Assembly: GCF_040869045.1 (NCBI RefSeq)
Contig: NC_090319.1
Span: forward strand, 269,406,897 to 269,470,896
Direction: 5' to 3'
Source: Eurosta solidaginis
Lineage: Eukaryota > Arthropoda > Insecta > Diptera > Tephritidae
DNA: 64,000 nt
Position 1 is the stretch's first letter. Each line of letters opens with the position of its first letter. Of the stretch, positions 23,150 through 36,130 are shown piece after piece. The notes beneath the pieces were generated by a model. It saw only the letters and a list, made by a program, of their open reading frames with translations, did no database searches and had not been told where the DNA came from. The position numbers were made by a program, and so were the translations under genes.

Positions 23150-24850
23150 TCCATAGTGCAAATACTAGCAGTTTCATAAGATCTAGCTTAATTGCTGCGC
23201 CAAGATCTGGCAAATGCAACCCCTAGAAGCTGCAGCCTCGACCCCGAGAGCGCAGAACACGAACACAGAACGTGATCAACCGTTTCTTCCTGCAACTCGC
23301 ACTTCCTACATCTGCTGTTACTGACGAGTGCTAACTTTCAAGCATGTAACGCCAGAAAGCAGTGTTCAGTTAGTATGCCCATCGTGAGATTTCTCTAAAG
23401 AGATCTGAGCAACTTCGTGAGACTAATGTTGTATCACGTCTTTCCCGCTTGATGGATCATATGCGACTCCTGTCTCCTTTTGATTTCTCCCAAAACAGGA
23501 GCCGTATCGTCACTTACGATCATGTATCGACAACAATTTTTACTGAAGCGATAAAAATGAAGCTATACAATTATTTAAAAAAAACTATAATATTCCATAG
23601 TATGTAGGCGTTGTCTCTAGTTCAAATATTTCATTTAACCGATTCACCATTTCGGAGATATTGTAATTGCATTCGATCACGGATCGTATGTCACGATACG
23701 GCCCCAGTTAAGGACATCCACCGTCGATTCATCGAGTGCTGCTCCCTTCTTTGTCAACTCATCGACCTTTTCGTTACCTTGTTGTTGTTGTAGCGATACG
23801 GTTGCTCCCCGAATGCTTTGCGGAGTGTTATCGATGTAATGGTCCTTTGCCGGATACAGATCCGGTACGCTTCGCTACCACAGCACCATTAAGGTGCTAG
23901 CCCGACCATCTCGGGAACGATTTGTGTGGCCACATTAAACCTTCAGGCCATTCCCTCCCTCCCCACCACCAAGTTCCATGAGGAGGTTGGGGTCGCCAGA
24001 GCCTCGTCTGTTAGTGAAACAGGATTCGCCGCGGATAGGTGAGGTTGACAATTGGGTTTGGAGAAGTCATATATTGCGCCGGCAACCTGAAGGGTTGCGC
24101 TATACAGCCCCTTGAATCTGGTATTTTAGTCGCCTCTTACGACAGGAATACGTACCGCGGGAATATTCTGACCCCCTAACCCGCTGGGGGTTTCGTTACC
24201 TTCTTCCCCTAAAGTTCTTAGCATTCCAGGATATTCGTGATAAGTACGATGTGAGATTATTGCCTGACTATCAACATTTTTTTAAACGTGATTGCAGCTT
24301 AAGCACGCTTACTCCAGAACTTCTGCTCCTTCTTTACTGCTACAATTTCCGCCTGATAGACACTTCAGTGATCAGACAAATCGTTCTGCCATTTGCGCAA
24401 CCTTGCGCCAACCCTCCGACTATTGTGGCTTCAAGATCTCTTTGGAAGCTCTGTCATGGGATAATGTAGTCCACTCGCCCTATATAAGTTGACTCTATAC
24501 TGCTATAGTCATACGACCTATTCTTAAGCTGTCCGAAGCCTTAAACCTTATTTAAGTTGTTCACGCTGTGTATTTGACCATAAGGTCTGTAAGCGAGATG
24601 TGTACAATGGCAGGCAATACTACTGTCGGGTCAGTTTTTAGCGCAACCGTTATGCTAATCATTGATAATCTCGCCACAAAACCAATAGCGTGCCTCCAAC
24701 TTGCCCTGCCCTCCTTAAGTCCACCGTAGTAGACGGCGCTATTGTACGCCTGCACTGCCCCGTTCTTCTTGGTCCCTGAATGGCGCTGATATCAGCGGTT
24801 TCCATCATCAACCAGCAAAGCATCTGTACCTTTCCCTGCAAGATTCCGGA
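23150..24850 (-). pseudogene. RNase H-bearing LINE 3' half, interrupted
   Basis: Minus-strand pieces in order: 24841-24540 reads as the post-RT region (ASWRHAIGFVARLSM, then ALKTDPTVVLPAIVHISLTDLMVKY). 24380-24300 reads YQAEIVAVK, part of an RNase H fold. After the insertion, 23330-23190 reads CRKCELQEETVDHVLCSCSA, then LSGSRLQLLG, the C-terminal Cys/His knuckle. This order (RT, RNase H, CCHC) belongs to the I/LOA/R1-type LINE groups. The 410-bp SINE-like element at 23781-24190 splits it with a 12-bp target duplication. Many stops are present. Confidence 0.75.
23781..24190 (-). mobile_element. CAA-tailed SINE-like element, 12-bp TSD
   Basis: The element is flanked by exact copies of TTTCGTTACCTT (23769-23780 and 24191-24202). 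On the minus strand it begins CCCCCAGCGGGTTAGGGGG and ends TACAACAACAAC. It is about 410 bp with no ORF of note. The long target duplication and the simple-repeat 3' tail show target-primed reverse transcription. Related copies lie at 12314, about 34430, about 45911, about 49700, 58172 and about 63060. A putative internal promoter (AGATTCAAGGGG as a B-box-like word) is weak. Confidence 0.88.
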
Positions 24851-25620
24851 TATTTTAGGTATATGCCATCAAACTGTACTCCTTTAAACGTTTACCGTGG
24901 TCGAAACGAGACCTCATCTAAGGGTTGTTACCAAGTTTATTCATTGTACGCGTTTGTTACCCGTTACCACCACAGGCATGCCTTACTGCGGTTATATTCT
25001 CAGAAGAGGAACACCCTTTCTTGTGGTGGCTTCAAAGGTATATGTTTTTACTGCTCTTTATTCAGTTCATAGCGTAAAAAGTAGTCATATTACATCTGAT
25101 AATCACGTTTATTTCGAGTCCTCAGGAAAAAAGGAATTACACATTTTACTACGCCGCACAGTGGGATGTTTTGAAGGAACATGTCAACAAATATAGTAAA
25201 AATACCAGTAAAATCAAACAACTCAATTAATATTCCAGATAAGTACTGAAAATATTTCAGAAAAATCTCGCTAAAACATAAATAAGTAGTTATATTGGAA
25301 TGATCTTCAGTCATTCCTTGTCAAATTTGCTTTGAAAAAAAGCTGGTTTCGGCTTTGTGGCATCTTCAGGACGGTTTTTTTTGTATGCAGAGTAGCACAA
25401 AATACGATCTGAGTAGCAGTTTGATTTTGTCACAAGTTCTTTTAAAATATTCCAATGTGCGGCCATTACTTTGACTTCGATGCTTACAAAATATTTGGTA
25501 AGTATCTATATTACTTTTAATTTTCTTCTCTTTCACTTCTCGGAGTAAAAGTCGTCACCTTGTCGTAAGTTTGACAATCACGCTTATTTCAGGTCCACAA
25601 GCTGCTCAAAAAAAGGAGGG
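24851..25620. other. gene-free sequence with weak duplication
   Basis: Two stretches near 25075-25140 and 25544-25620 share AGT.GTCA..., AATCACG.TTATTTC and TCAGG..., suggesting an old direct repeat. No gene is supported. Confidence 0.4.
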
Positions 25621-28055
25621 AAAATAGACAAATAAATAAAAATAATATTTTAGAATTAAAGCCGTGTTTTTAGGTTTTATAAATTTTTTATATATATTTC
25701 TTTGAATATTTTTTTTTTTAATATTATTATTACATATTAATTTGTATTTTTTGTATTGCATTTATCTTTTGTTTTAGATTTTTTTTGTATTTTTTTTAAT
25801 TTTTTTTTTTAAGAAAAAGAAAGCTATGCTTTAAAAATAAAAAAATGGGTTACTTAAAACATAAAATAAGCGTAATTGTTTTAAACTTTTTACGTAAAAA
25901 TTTTGCTTTGACTGCAACGACATGCCATGCCATGGTGAAATGCTTCCATGTTTCTTTTTTTTCATATTTCCATGTTTCATTTAGTCGTTGCAGCCTTACA
26001 GAGTTGCGCGTTTCTTAGAAGGTGCTTATGTTGTTTGGATGAGTGAATGGTTGTTTGGTTGTTGTGCGTGTACCATATGTGCGTACATACAGTGGAGTGC
26101 ACATATACATATACATACATACACATATTTTGATGTATTTTGTTTATATATTTAACATATATAATTATAAAGTAAGCGAATTTTTGTTGTAATAGCCGAT
26201 CTATTATTTCACATCGATGTTGTATTGTGTTTAAGTGTTTTTGCAAATTTTCTAAATTAAACAAGGAAAAATCGAAAAAAATTTAAACAAACCTTTAGTT
26301 AAAAAAAAAAAAAAAAACAGTTTTAAAATTTAAAAAATTAGAAATTATACATATGTATGTACCTTAGCTTGAAAAAAAATTGCATTTCTTTTTCAAAATT
26401 TTGTTTTCTTAAGTGGTTTGTCTTAAAATTTTCCTGCTAAATTGCAATTTTTCGTACAAATTAAAATAAAACATCATAATGCACAATTTTTTTAAATTTT
26501 AAGGTTTAGAATTTGTTCACATACTCTTCACATTTAATTTTTTGCAACTATAAAAGTTGGATACTGTATGTATATAAATGTAGTATGTATGCATGAATTT
26601 CACTAACATACATATATGTTTTTATCTACTAATTAGTATGTACATTCGCAGGTATGCATATATAAACTTTTTTAATATATACTGTTTACAAATTTTTATT
26701 TTCTATAGATTAAACTAAATCAATTTAAATACGTGTGGGTGTTTGTGTTTAAATTTTGTGTGCGCATGCGCATACGTTCGTGCAAAATTAAATTAAATTA
26801 TTTAAATTAAATTAAGCTAACTAAAGCTATTCATAGCTAATAATAAATTAGGTATATTTTAAGCATCTTTTTTTTCTTTCCGAAAACCGTAGTGTCATTT
26901 TACATACATACATGGTTTATAGTACACACACATATTTACAATGTAGTCGGCACAATGCGCATGCGCAACGCATACATTTTGTTCATATTAACCATTTTTT
27001 TTGGGATTACTATTAGTACAAATAAAATTTTTATATTTGCATACTATAATACATATATGTATACATACATCCATCAAATACACACACATATGTAAACACG
27101 CATACACACAGCGAAAGCGACATAAGCACACTTACTTGAAAAGTGCAGTCATTGCATATATGTATAAAAATATTTTTTTTTTACATTTTCTCATATAATA
27201 TGTATGTATATAAAAAATTGCTAGAAAATAAAATCGAAAATTGTTTTAGCGTAAAAACATCGAAAACAAAAAAAAAATTCAACAAAAACAAATTGTATGT
27301 ATAGTTGAAGACTGGATTGTGTTGAGTATGTAGTATGTATGAATGTTTCATGTACATTTTGAAATTGTTTTTTTTTCTTTCTTTTTTTCTTTTTAACAAT
27401 GCAACTGCGTGTGTATGTATGTATGTAAGAAAAAGAGTGTAAGCATGTGTGTAGATATATATTTTTTTACAATAAATGCATTCGTGTGCGTTTGTGTGTA
27501 TGCACTTGCGCTGTTACTCTATTTTTTGCCGTTTTTATCATAGTATTGTCGAATAAACGCGTTGTGGAGAGGAGTGGGGAGTTACATTTTTTGTTTTTAC
27601 TATACTGAACTTTTGTAAACTATTTATAAATTCAACACTTGTTTGTGTTTTCTTCTAATTATAAGTTTAGCATTCAAGTAAAAGCTGAGCTTTCGAATTT
27701 GTACTTTTTTTAATTTTTTTTTTTTTATATTTGGTTTACACTCATTTTCCACCCCTTTAATAAACTAACGTCTATTCTAGCAAATTGGTCATCATTTAGA
27801 GTATGTAAGTATTTACATGTGTAGGTGCTTCGTCAATTGTTTTAGCTAAACGACGCTAACTCCGCACGAATACGACGCAGGTTCATGCAAAACTCTGCTG
27901 CTGCACGGCAACTGTTACCACGCGCTGATTGTGTACATGCAGCTATTGCTTTTTCTATAATCCAACACTTTTCAAACTAAATCAAAACAACAACAAACAC
28001 CATTGTTTGTTACCGCCTCATACCGCTCGTCCTCTTGCAGCAGTAGCAGCTATTC
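25621..28055 (-). other. stg 3' UTR and downstream flank, AT-rich
   Basis: The sequence directly after the stg stop is strongly AT-rich with many T and A runs and TACATA/TGTATG microsatellites (26090-26160, 27040-27120, 27405-27440). Several TTTATT words (AATAAA on the minus strand) could serve for polyadenylation; none can be chosen. No other gene was recognised. Confidence 0.5.
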
Positions 28056-29790
28056 TTAAAGCATTAAACGTGAACGCGATTTTTTCAAACGTCCCGTCGC
28101 ACCACCCAAACTACCACCATCACCATTCCAAGATTTAGATTTCGAACGAAAATGACGATATTCGCTATTGTAAGCTGGCTCCAACATGGGACGATATGCA
28201 ATGGGTACACATAACTCTGAGTGTTGTTCGTAAAATTCTTTATAGCCATTATGCAGCAAATAGATTTCAGGATAATCTAAAGTTGGATAACAATTTGTAT
28301 TATGTTCACGATCAGTACTGCGTAGAAATCGTGATAATTTTGGACCACGCTCCGATGAGAACTCGCAATGAAATATAATAATATTGCGACGTTTATCAAC
28401 CGCTCTCAATTGAGCCTCTTCAGTCTTTTGTCTTGTAAGAAATTCAGCAATTATTTGCTCGTGTGTATAGAAATTCTCAGCACCAAGTATATGACCACCC
28501 TCGTATTCGTATGGGTAACGACAATCGATGATGCGATAATTGGATACAACATCATTGAATTCACCACGCACCAGACGTGCCATTGTATCGCAGGATATTG
28601 ATTTCAAATCACGATGACGTCCTTCCATCAAAGGCAATGCAAATGGTTTACTAAAATCACCAATTAAATCGGGTTCATCAGTGCTGTCGGAGCGTGCTAA
28701 CGCTGACATTATCTGAGCATCATTCATTGACATACTCTTACGCAAGGGAGGCGGGTGATGATGACTTGTTTTTATTGTCGTTGGTATCGTAGGCAAAGCA
28801 GCCAAAGACATAGACATCGAGACATCTAAATTCTCTTTTTCTGCTTCAACGCGATGTCGCTTAATTTGCACTGGAGAGTTCGTCTTTGATGGTGGCTCAG
28901 GACGTTTAAAACAATAATTGATTGCAGACATATTACGTTCAGTTGTTAGCATTTTCGTACCAAAAGGACTTGTTGCCAATTCTTGCACTTGTTTGAGCAG
29001 CGTCTCTGGGGTTTTAGGTGTTGGCAAATAGTTATCGGTCATGCTCAAGCAACGACGTACTGGTGGCCGACGCATTTCAGGTGTTCTCAATTGTTCCAAT
29101 TGATCCAACAAAGGTGACTTGTGTTGCTCAATTGCATGTTGTTGGTGGGCGGGTGACAGTAGACTTTTAATTTGACCCATAAATAATGAGTCTAAATCGC
29201 TGGGTATTTTTGTTAGCGCAGCATTTGAAGCAGGAGAACGTGTTGAACTGACTTCCATCTCTAATAGATCCATATAATCATCTTCCATCGAAGATGAACC
29301 CATCGAACCCGATGATAGGCTATGATAAATGCGTAAACTTTTCGTAGGTGAAGACGTACTTGTGCTGCCATTATCAATATGTTGTAGCTTCTGCAGGCGT
29401 GTTGCTAATGTTTGTTGTTGATAACGCTGATTATTTGTATTATTGTAAAAGTCTTGTTGATATTTTGGTGTTTTAGGTTTTTCTAATATTTGTAAACGGC
29501 ATGGTGAACCTTCTGGCGATAATAAGCGCATTTGTTGTGTTGGTGAGCCGAAAACAGTGGGACACAATCGTTGTTGTTGTTGATGTAGTTGAAGTTGTGC
29601 TAAATCTCCTTCATCATCATCATAAAAAGATAATGGATGATGATCCACAGCCATATCATGCAGCAGTGAACTATTATTCATCATTAAACTGTGATGTTGA
29701 TGTTGTCGGCGGCGATTGGAGGTTGTGGCAGCAGCGTTATCATTGGAAGCGGTGTCAGCGACCGTATTCAAATCGTGTTGCATTTGACAA
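28056..29790 (-). CDS. stg: string / Cdc25 phosphatase, main coding exon
   Basis: This exon encodes 578 of about 597 residues of the dual-specificity phosphatase that removes inhibitory phosphates from Cdk1 and drives G2/M entry. In the 575-residue frame beginning at ATG 29783, the catalytic rhodanese-fold domain runs from about 390 to 555. It contains IIDCRYPYEYEGGH (418-431) and the active site HCEFSSER (472-479; Cys473, Arg479). The C-terminus KSRSRLML is intact. The long N-terminal regulatory region has a KEN box (316-318, a degradation signal), many Ser/Thr-Pro sites and RRPPVRRCLSM (238-248), a likely Chk/14-3-3-type site. Gln and His runs make it longer than Drosophila String (about 479 aa). 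The frame is open seven bases upstream of the ATG to a splice acceptor (AG at complement of 29791-29792), and these bases join in frame to exon 1 at 38326. Confidence 0.97.
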
Positions 29791-31962
29791 CTAAAATGAA
29801 AACAAATAGAAGAACAATTTTTTGATTAGAAAACAATCAAATTGAAAATAGAAAAAAAGAAAAAAAACAATTGAAACAAAACAAATACAAGGAGCGATAG
29901 ATAAGCACAGCAGCGGCAGGTATATATATTCACTTACAAACTCAACAAAAAATAATATCCTTTCGTATTCTGTGGTTCGGAAGTAGTGTTGGTACAGCAA
30001 TAGCTGTAATACCAAATCGTAGTTGGCGGCATGCTTTGCGAGTTAAAAATGTACGACAAACCAACAAAAAGGACACACAAAATAGAACTGAATTGTAAAG
30101 TTGGACGACTACGAGTAGGGCAAACAACTCTGGAGCAAGGCAGGGCAGAGTAAAACAGAATAGAGGAAAGTATGCGCAGGCGCATATATGGCAGCTGGTG
30201 GATAGTATGTATGTGTTCAAGCCTGGATGTGTAAATGTGTGTTGCACTGCTTGCGCAGGCGGTTCATTCAACTTGAAAAGGCTGATGGCACAGTGTATGG
30301 TTTTGATGTTTTTTAGGTTCGTAAAAGAATAAATCAGAAAAGGTGAGAAACGAGGCTTAGGCACTTTGAACATTTTTAAAAAAGTATTCGAATTTTTTTA
30401 CACGAAATTCTTTTTTAAAAAATCAAAGATTGTTGTTGTTTTTATTTTTATTTTCGGCCTTTCAAAAGTTATATCAAGAATAATATCCGAGCTCTAGGCC
30501 ACACATATACATATATTTATTTTGTCGATATTTCGATTTCAATTAGAAATCATCTTCAGGGCTGTAAAAAAAAAAAATCAAAGATAACTAAATATAATTT
30601 TTTTTTTAAATAATATCAGTAAAATGAAAAATTAGGAAAAGTTTAAATTTAAAATTTAATTAAAGAATAAAAACAAATTTTTATCAATTTTTTTTTAGTT
30701 TTTATATTTTTTATTATTTTTAATTTTCGTTTCATAATTTTTTATTTGTTATTAAAACATAATACTTTCTTTTTAAGTATCACTTTTTTCTATTGATTTC
30801 TTTTTATATTTTTAATAAATTTTTTTATTTTTATATTATGTTTATGAATATTCATTTTTATTAAAAATTTGTTTATGATTTTTTTTTTCACTTTCTTATA
30901 ATTTGTTCTTAATTTAAATTTTTTTATATTTTCCTGAATGTAATTATTTGTTTATATTGTTAATCCTTTAGCATAAAAAAATGGGATTTACTTAGTTTTC
31001 ATTTAAAATTTATTTAAAAAGTAAAAATTATATGAAACTAAAAGTATGTAAAAAAAAATAATACCATTTTTAAAAATGTATATCAAAAAAAAAACATCAA
31101 GTAAGAAACTGAGCAAAAATTATTGCGAATAAACTTAAAGAAGTTATAAAAAACAAACAGTTAAGTATTAAAAACGATAACAGTTTTATAATTTTTGTTT
31201 GATTTAATTTTTTGAAGTTTTTATATTTATAATTTTTTTTTTACCTTTCAAAAATAGGTTTATTTAATTTGTACTACATATATATTAATTTATGTTTTAT
31301 AGTTATTTACTCATTATCACTTATACTATTTTTTTTTTCAAATATTTATATGTTTACCTTTGGAGGGAAACAGAAAATTTTTAAATTTAAAAAATACTGA
31401 ACAAAATTAAGCTACAAAAACAAAAGTTTCAATGAATTAAAAACATTTTAAATCTTGAAATTTTTGTATTTAAAGAACTTTGTTTTTTAATTTAAAAATA
31501 TTTTATTTTTAATTAAGAATAAATTTAAGAATATTTTTAATAACATTTTTTTTTTTTTTTTACATTTTTAGCTTTTATAAGAAAGCAGAAAAATGTAAAA
31601 TTTGATTTTATTTTAATTTCTATTTTTTGTTATTTTAAGACTTAATAAAAGAAATTAAAAACACTCAAACAAATAAGTTTTCGATTTCTGGTTTTCTAAG
31701 TTTAAAAAAAAAATATATTTTTTTACTATAATTTTTTTTTTTGTTATTTAACTTTTTTACTATTATATTTTAAGTTTTTGTGAGTTATTACTATAACTAT
31801 ATTATTAGCTGTGTTTGTTTTTTCACATCTATATACGTTTACGCTTAAACTTTATATGGACTGCTAAGCGACAAACTTTAAATACACCTCTGAAATTGCT
31901 ACGCATAAAATTAGTACTACTAAATTTCAATACGCATTATACTCAGATGTAACTGAAATATG

Positions 31963-32314
31963 CGGCCACCGTGGTGTGATGGTAGCGTGCTCCGCCTACC
32001 ACACCGTATGCCGTGGGTTCGCACCCCGGGCAAAGCAACATCAAAATTTTAGAAATAAGGTTTTTAAATTAGAAGAAAATTTTTCTAAGCGGGGTCGCCC
32101 CTCGGCAGCAAGCGCTCCGGGAGTATTTCTGCCATGAAAAGCTCTCAGTGAAAACTCATCTGCCTTGCAGATGCCGTTCGGAGTCGGCATAAAACATGTA
32201 GATCCCGTCCCGCCGATTTGTAGAAAAAAAATAGGAGCACGACGCAAATTGGAAGAGAAGCTCGGCCTTAGATCTCTTCGGAGGTTATCGCGCCTTACAT
32301 TTATTTTTTTTTTT
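31963..32314 (+). mobile_element. tRNA-derived SINE, 12-bp TSD
   Basis: A 352-bp element starts with a tRNA-like head. It has an A box (TGGTGTGATGGTAGCGTGCTC region) and a B box (GGGTTCGCACCCC) about 35 bp apart. A tRNA-unrelated body follows, and it ends in a T-rich tail (32301-32314). Exact target duplications AACTGAAATATG lie at 31951-31962 and 32315-32326. A second copy lies inverted at about 40698-41050. The head is transcribed by RNA polymerase III in such elements; it is not a tRNA gene because the cloverleaf is degenerate and the body follows directly. Confidence 0.92.
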
Positions 32315-34429
32315 AACTGAAATATGTGTCCATGTTTCACCCTCTACACTAATTCCATGTATCTATGCGCGTCCACTATCTATCACAACTGATTCAGCTA
32401 TATGTTATACACAGAAATACAACAGAGGGTTGTGTCTCCGCTTTTCGGTACACCCTGTAGATGTAGCTAGTTGTTTAACCACTGCCGCTAGATGGGTCTC
32501 CTAAGCATTATCTAAGCGAGGATAGGCGTTTTTTTTTTCACGCGCAAACGAAACGTATACGCGTGTAAAAAAAAACACGGCTATTATCACTTAACAAAGA
32601 TATAACCAATTTTCTGCATTCTTTATCAAATTTGCACACTGTGTGCCACCCGACGACACGCAAGCGCAGTTGAAATCATCCACACGTATACACAAATACA
32701 CCAGCAAATATATATTTATTTTTTTATGGTATCAAATAGTAAAATGATAGCGAGGAACTATAGCCTGACTGCGATCGCCCTCTGCTGTTGGTGTTGGCGA
32801 TAGTGGTAGAGCTGGTGCTGGTTCTGGTGCTGCTTTTAGAGGCGGCGGTGGTGGTAAATATTCATACATGCATACATAGGTACATACATTTATTACATGA
32901 ACACCACAGCCATATTAAAACGGAAAATGCTACCCACAATCAGACCAGCTAGGATGGATTGCATGTGCTAGTGAGGGTTGTTTTGCAGAGCAACAACAAC
33001 AGCTGCAGTATGCGCCAGCAGCAGCCAAGTCTACAAGGAGCGTTTATTACACCACATCACATACACAATGTAATATTCAAGTAGTACTGTACCCATAGAG
33101 CTCTACGAGAATAATCAAGCAATGTTAGCTCGCGTTGAAATTGAACGAACAACAAAAAAATATAAGAATAATAAATGCAATAACAACAATAACAAAACAA
33201 AAAGAACGAAAGACTGTATAAAGTCTGATATTGATCGATAATGTGGAAGAAGTGGGCCGGCAGAGTGCTGTTTAGAGCAGGGGACGTGCTATTAAGAAGG
33301 ACGCGGGATTGAGCGCAGAGCACAAAGTTTTTGGTGTACGAATACAAACATTATTGAATACAATAATACACTGCAACTAATATATATCTATGTAATTAAG
33401 TATGAAATTCTTTAAATTTAATGCAATGTAAGTACAAAATTAGAGACGTCACCAGCACACAGCGACACAATTGGAACACACGCAGATGTTATGGCCGGCT
33501 GGTTGCCTGACTTGGCCATTGACACAACAGTAAACAAATAAGAAACAACAAAAAAGCGAAGTATGTACGAAAAATGGAAAGAGAAAAGAAAAATGCTTGT
33601 TGATTGACTGACTGACTGCTGGTTCCGTCCCGTAAGAACGCGGAAGGAACAAGAAAATGCCCAACGACGCGAGTAAATGCATGCACATGCAATACGGTCA
33701 AATGCAGTGACGACAATTACGTCAGGCTGTGGTCGCACAAACATACAATACTATAAAAGTAATTCCCTAAGAATTTTAAGCAAATTGCTAATGAAAACAA
33801 AAAACGAAAAACTCTTAAGTCACGCTGTATGCACAACATAAATACTTGCAAGGGGAGAAAAGAAGAGAAGCAAATGTGCGAGCCCAGTTAAATTGTAAAT
33901 TGTAAAAAAAAAAACTTAAATAAATTAAGAGATATAAAAAACACCTAAAGGTATCAAGGTTGTGCGCAATAACATAAAATGCCAAGAAGCAGCGGAAATG
34001 TGTATTATTATTAGGCCAGGTCGTTAACTTAATAAGGAAGTTGGGAGTGTATATGTAGATGAAGTAGAAGCAGGTAGAAAAGAAGCAAATAAGAATGCAA
34101 ACAAATGTAGAGTACCGTAAACCGCCTCCATCACAGTCGAAAGCCCGTGGCGACGTGCATAGGATATGGAACTACTGCAATAAAAAACAAACGCTTAACT
34201 GACTTTGTACTTTTGAAATAGGTTGGTGTTTGTTATGAGAAGTATTACATTCTGCTGCAATACGCCTTCCAGGGTTGATGCACTACTCGGACGTCATACA
34301 TATACTTTGGAGGTTTTTTAGTCTTTTTTGAAGTACATACGTTTAGTTTTTTATTTTGCGCCCAGATATCAGAGCAATTAGACGAGGGCTTACATAAGGC
34401 CCTATATGGTACGACTTCGATTCAGGGGG

Positions 34430-34828
34430 GTTCAAGGAGTTTACAGGCGCAACCGCAAACCACGCCTACCCGAGGGGAATCCTGTTACAAATATGAAAGT
34501 ATACACATATTTAGCAGGCGAGGCTCTGGCGACCAGTAGTTCCTCATGGAACTTGAAGGAAAGGGGCGGCTTGACATAGATCATGTTACAAAAATGAATA
34601 TTTTGCAGGTGAGGTTGTGGGGACGCCTAGTTCCTTACGGAGGAGGGCTGACCTAGATTTGAAGTAGTCATATCAAATCGTTTCCGTGACAGTTGGGCGA
34701 GTACTCTAATCGCACTAGTTTCCGATACTAGCCGGATATATATATGTCGAGCAAAGAATTATAAACATCGATAAAACTCCCCCAAAACTTCCGGGAGTCT
34801 GTATATCTCCAACACAACAAAAACAACT
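34430..34828 (+). repeat. diverged CAA-tailed SINE-like copy
   Basis: Matches the family at several ordered points: CGCAACCGCAAACCACGCCTA.., GAGGCTCTGGCGACCAG, TTCCTCATGGAACTTG, CATCGATAAAACTCCCCCAAA and a CAACACAACAAAAACAAC end. An internal partial duplication of the GCAGGTGAGG..GAC segment is present at about 34609-34630. Confidence 0.7.
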
Positions 34829-35649
34829 ATAAAGTGTGTAACAATACTTTCAAATATAATAAAGCGGAAGTGTTGAATTTACCATCGACATACAAACATA
34901 TATGTACATGTATGCATACGTAAAACGCCAAACAAAAGAAAAAATTAAAAAAAAAAAGAAAAATTAAAAAAAAAAAAGAAAAATTTATTAAATAATAAAA
35001 GTGAAAAAATTGTTATGTACTGTGTGTGTGTAACGATACAAAGAATACTTGCAACAAAAGAGGCAATACATAACAAGCCACAAAGAACTCTTACTTTCTT
35101 TTAAAGCTTATTAAATGACTAGAAGGACTGGCCAATCAACTAAGCAGTCAACCAGTCAGCGGTTGGGGCTCACTCACTGCCTCACGTAAGGTGGTGCTGT
35201 CATGATTGTAGCTTTATGAAAAAGGTAAACATGGCATAACAACAACTTCGTTGAAATGAAGTTCAAGTTCAGCATTGCTTACGGTTTGGCTGGCTTGCAT
35301 ATTAACTTAGCGAATATGAACTTGGCGCACGCAACTAGCGGCAACGTTGAATGTGGATGGAGTGTGATGCTCCAATGGAGTATATAGTGTGAGTTATAAT
35401 GTAATTTTTGATTTTTATGTGGTAGGTTTTTGGGAATTGCAAGGCATGGGATTACAAGGCAATTAAAGAATGAACCTTTAAAAATGGCTTGTGCTAGAAC
35501 TTCATATCCCACCTCGATTTATGTTACAAATTTAAATTATCGGAGTAACTTTACACAATCACAACAAATACACGGTCATCATCTTTGTAATGATAAACAA
35601 TAGTTGGTCCTTGCGTTAAAAACTTGACTGACCTCCGAAAAAGTCTAGG

Positions 35650-36130
35650 TATACAGTAAAATGGAAATTGGACGTAAAGACCCCTGCAAAGTTGACATAG
35701 TCATAATGCTTTGATTATAACCATATTTGTTGGCATCGATTAATGGTGGCTTAACCTAAAAAATATGATAGTTTCATAAAAGGGAAGAAAATAACAAATT
35801 GCACACTTATTAAGTCACTCAGTCAAAACGTATCCAAAACAAAAATGTAAATATCAAAAAAGTTAATGAATTCATTCATCACCTCAAAGATTTAGAGGTT
35901 ATGGCTATGGCGAAAAACAAAAAATCAATTGCTTGGATATGGTATGACTATGGCTGGGGCGTTGTTGTCTGCCACCATTGGCCAATTACAAAAAGGTTGG
36001 TTGGATCAGATGTTTTATATGGATACGGATATGGCATGTTTGCCAGGACCTTCAGTATCGAAACAATCCAAATTTATGACGGTCTAAGAAAAATCACTAC
36101 TGCAGCATTCTTAAAACATTTGGGGGTTCT
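35650..36130. repeat. MITE family copy in stg intron
   Basis: Shares ATCGATTAATGGTG.CTTAACCTAAAAA, TCATAA..., AACGTATCCAAAACAA and GGTTATGG.TATGGCGA segments in the same order with 55080-55300. The ends are decayed. A 77-codon ORF inside is not a gene. Confidence 0.65.

Noticed and set aside
26880..27400. Plus- and minus-strand ORFs downstream of stg
   Set aside because: Driven by TACATA/CATACA microsatellites; no protein family.
29942..30373. Overlapping minus-strand ORFs (143, 83 and 74 codons) upstream of stg exon 2
   Set aside because: They lie in the stg intron, in three competing frames, without recognisable protein features.
31963..32035. tRNA gene at the start of the SINE
   Set aside because: A and B boxes are present, but the sequence continues into a SINE body flanked by target duplications, and a second copy has the same body.
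33057..33744. ORFs in the stg intron at 33 kb
   Set aside because: Three frames are open at once and rich in Phe/Cys/Leu, as expected of AT-rich DNA; no domain.
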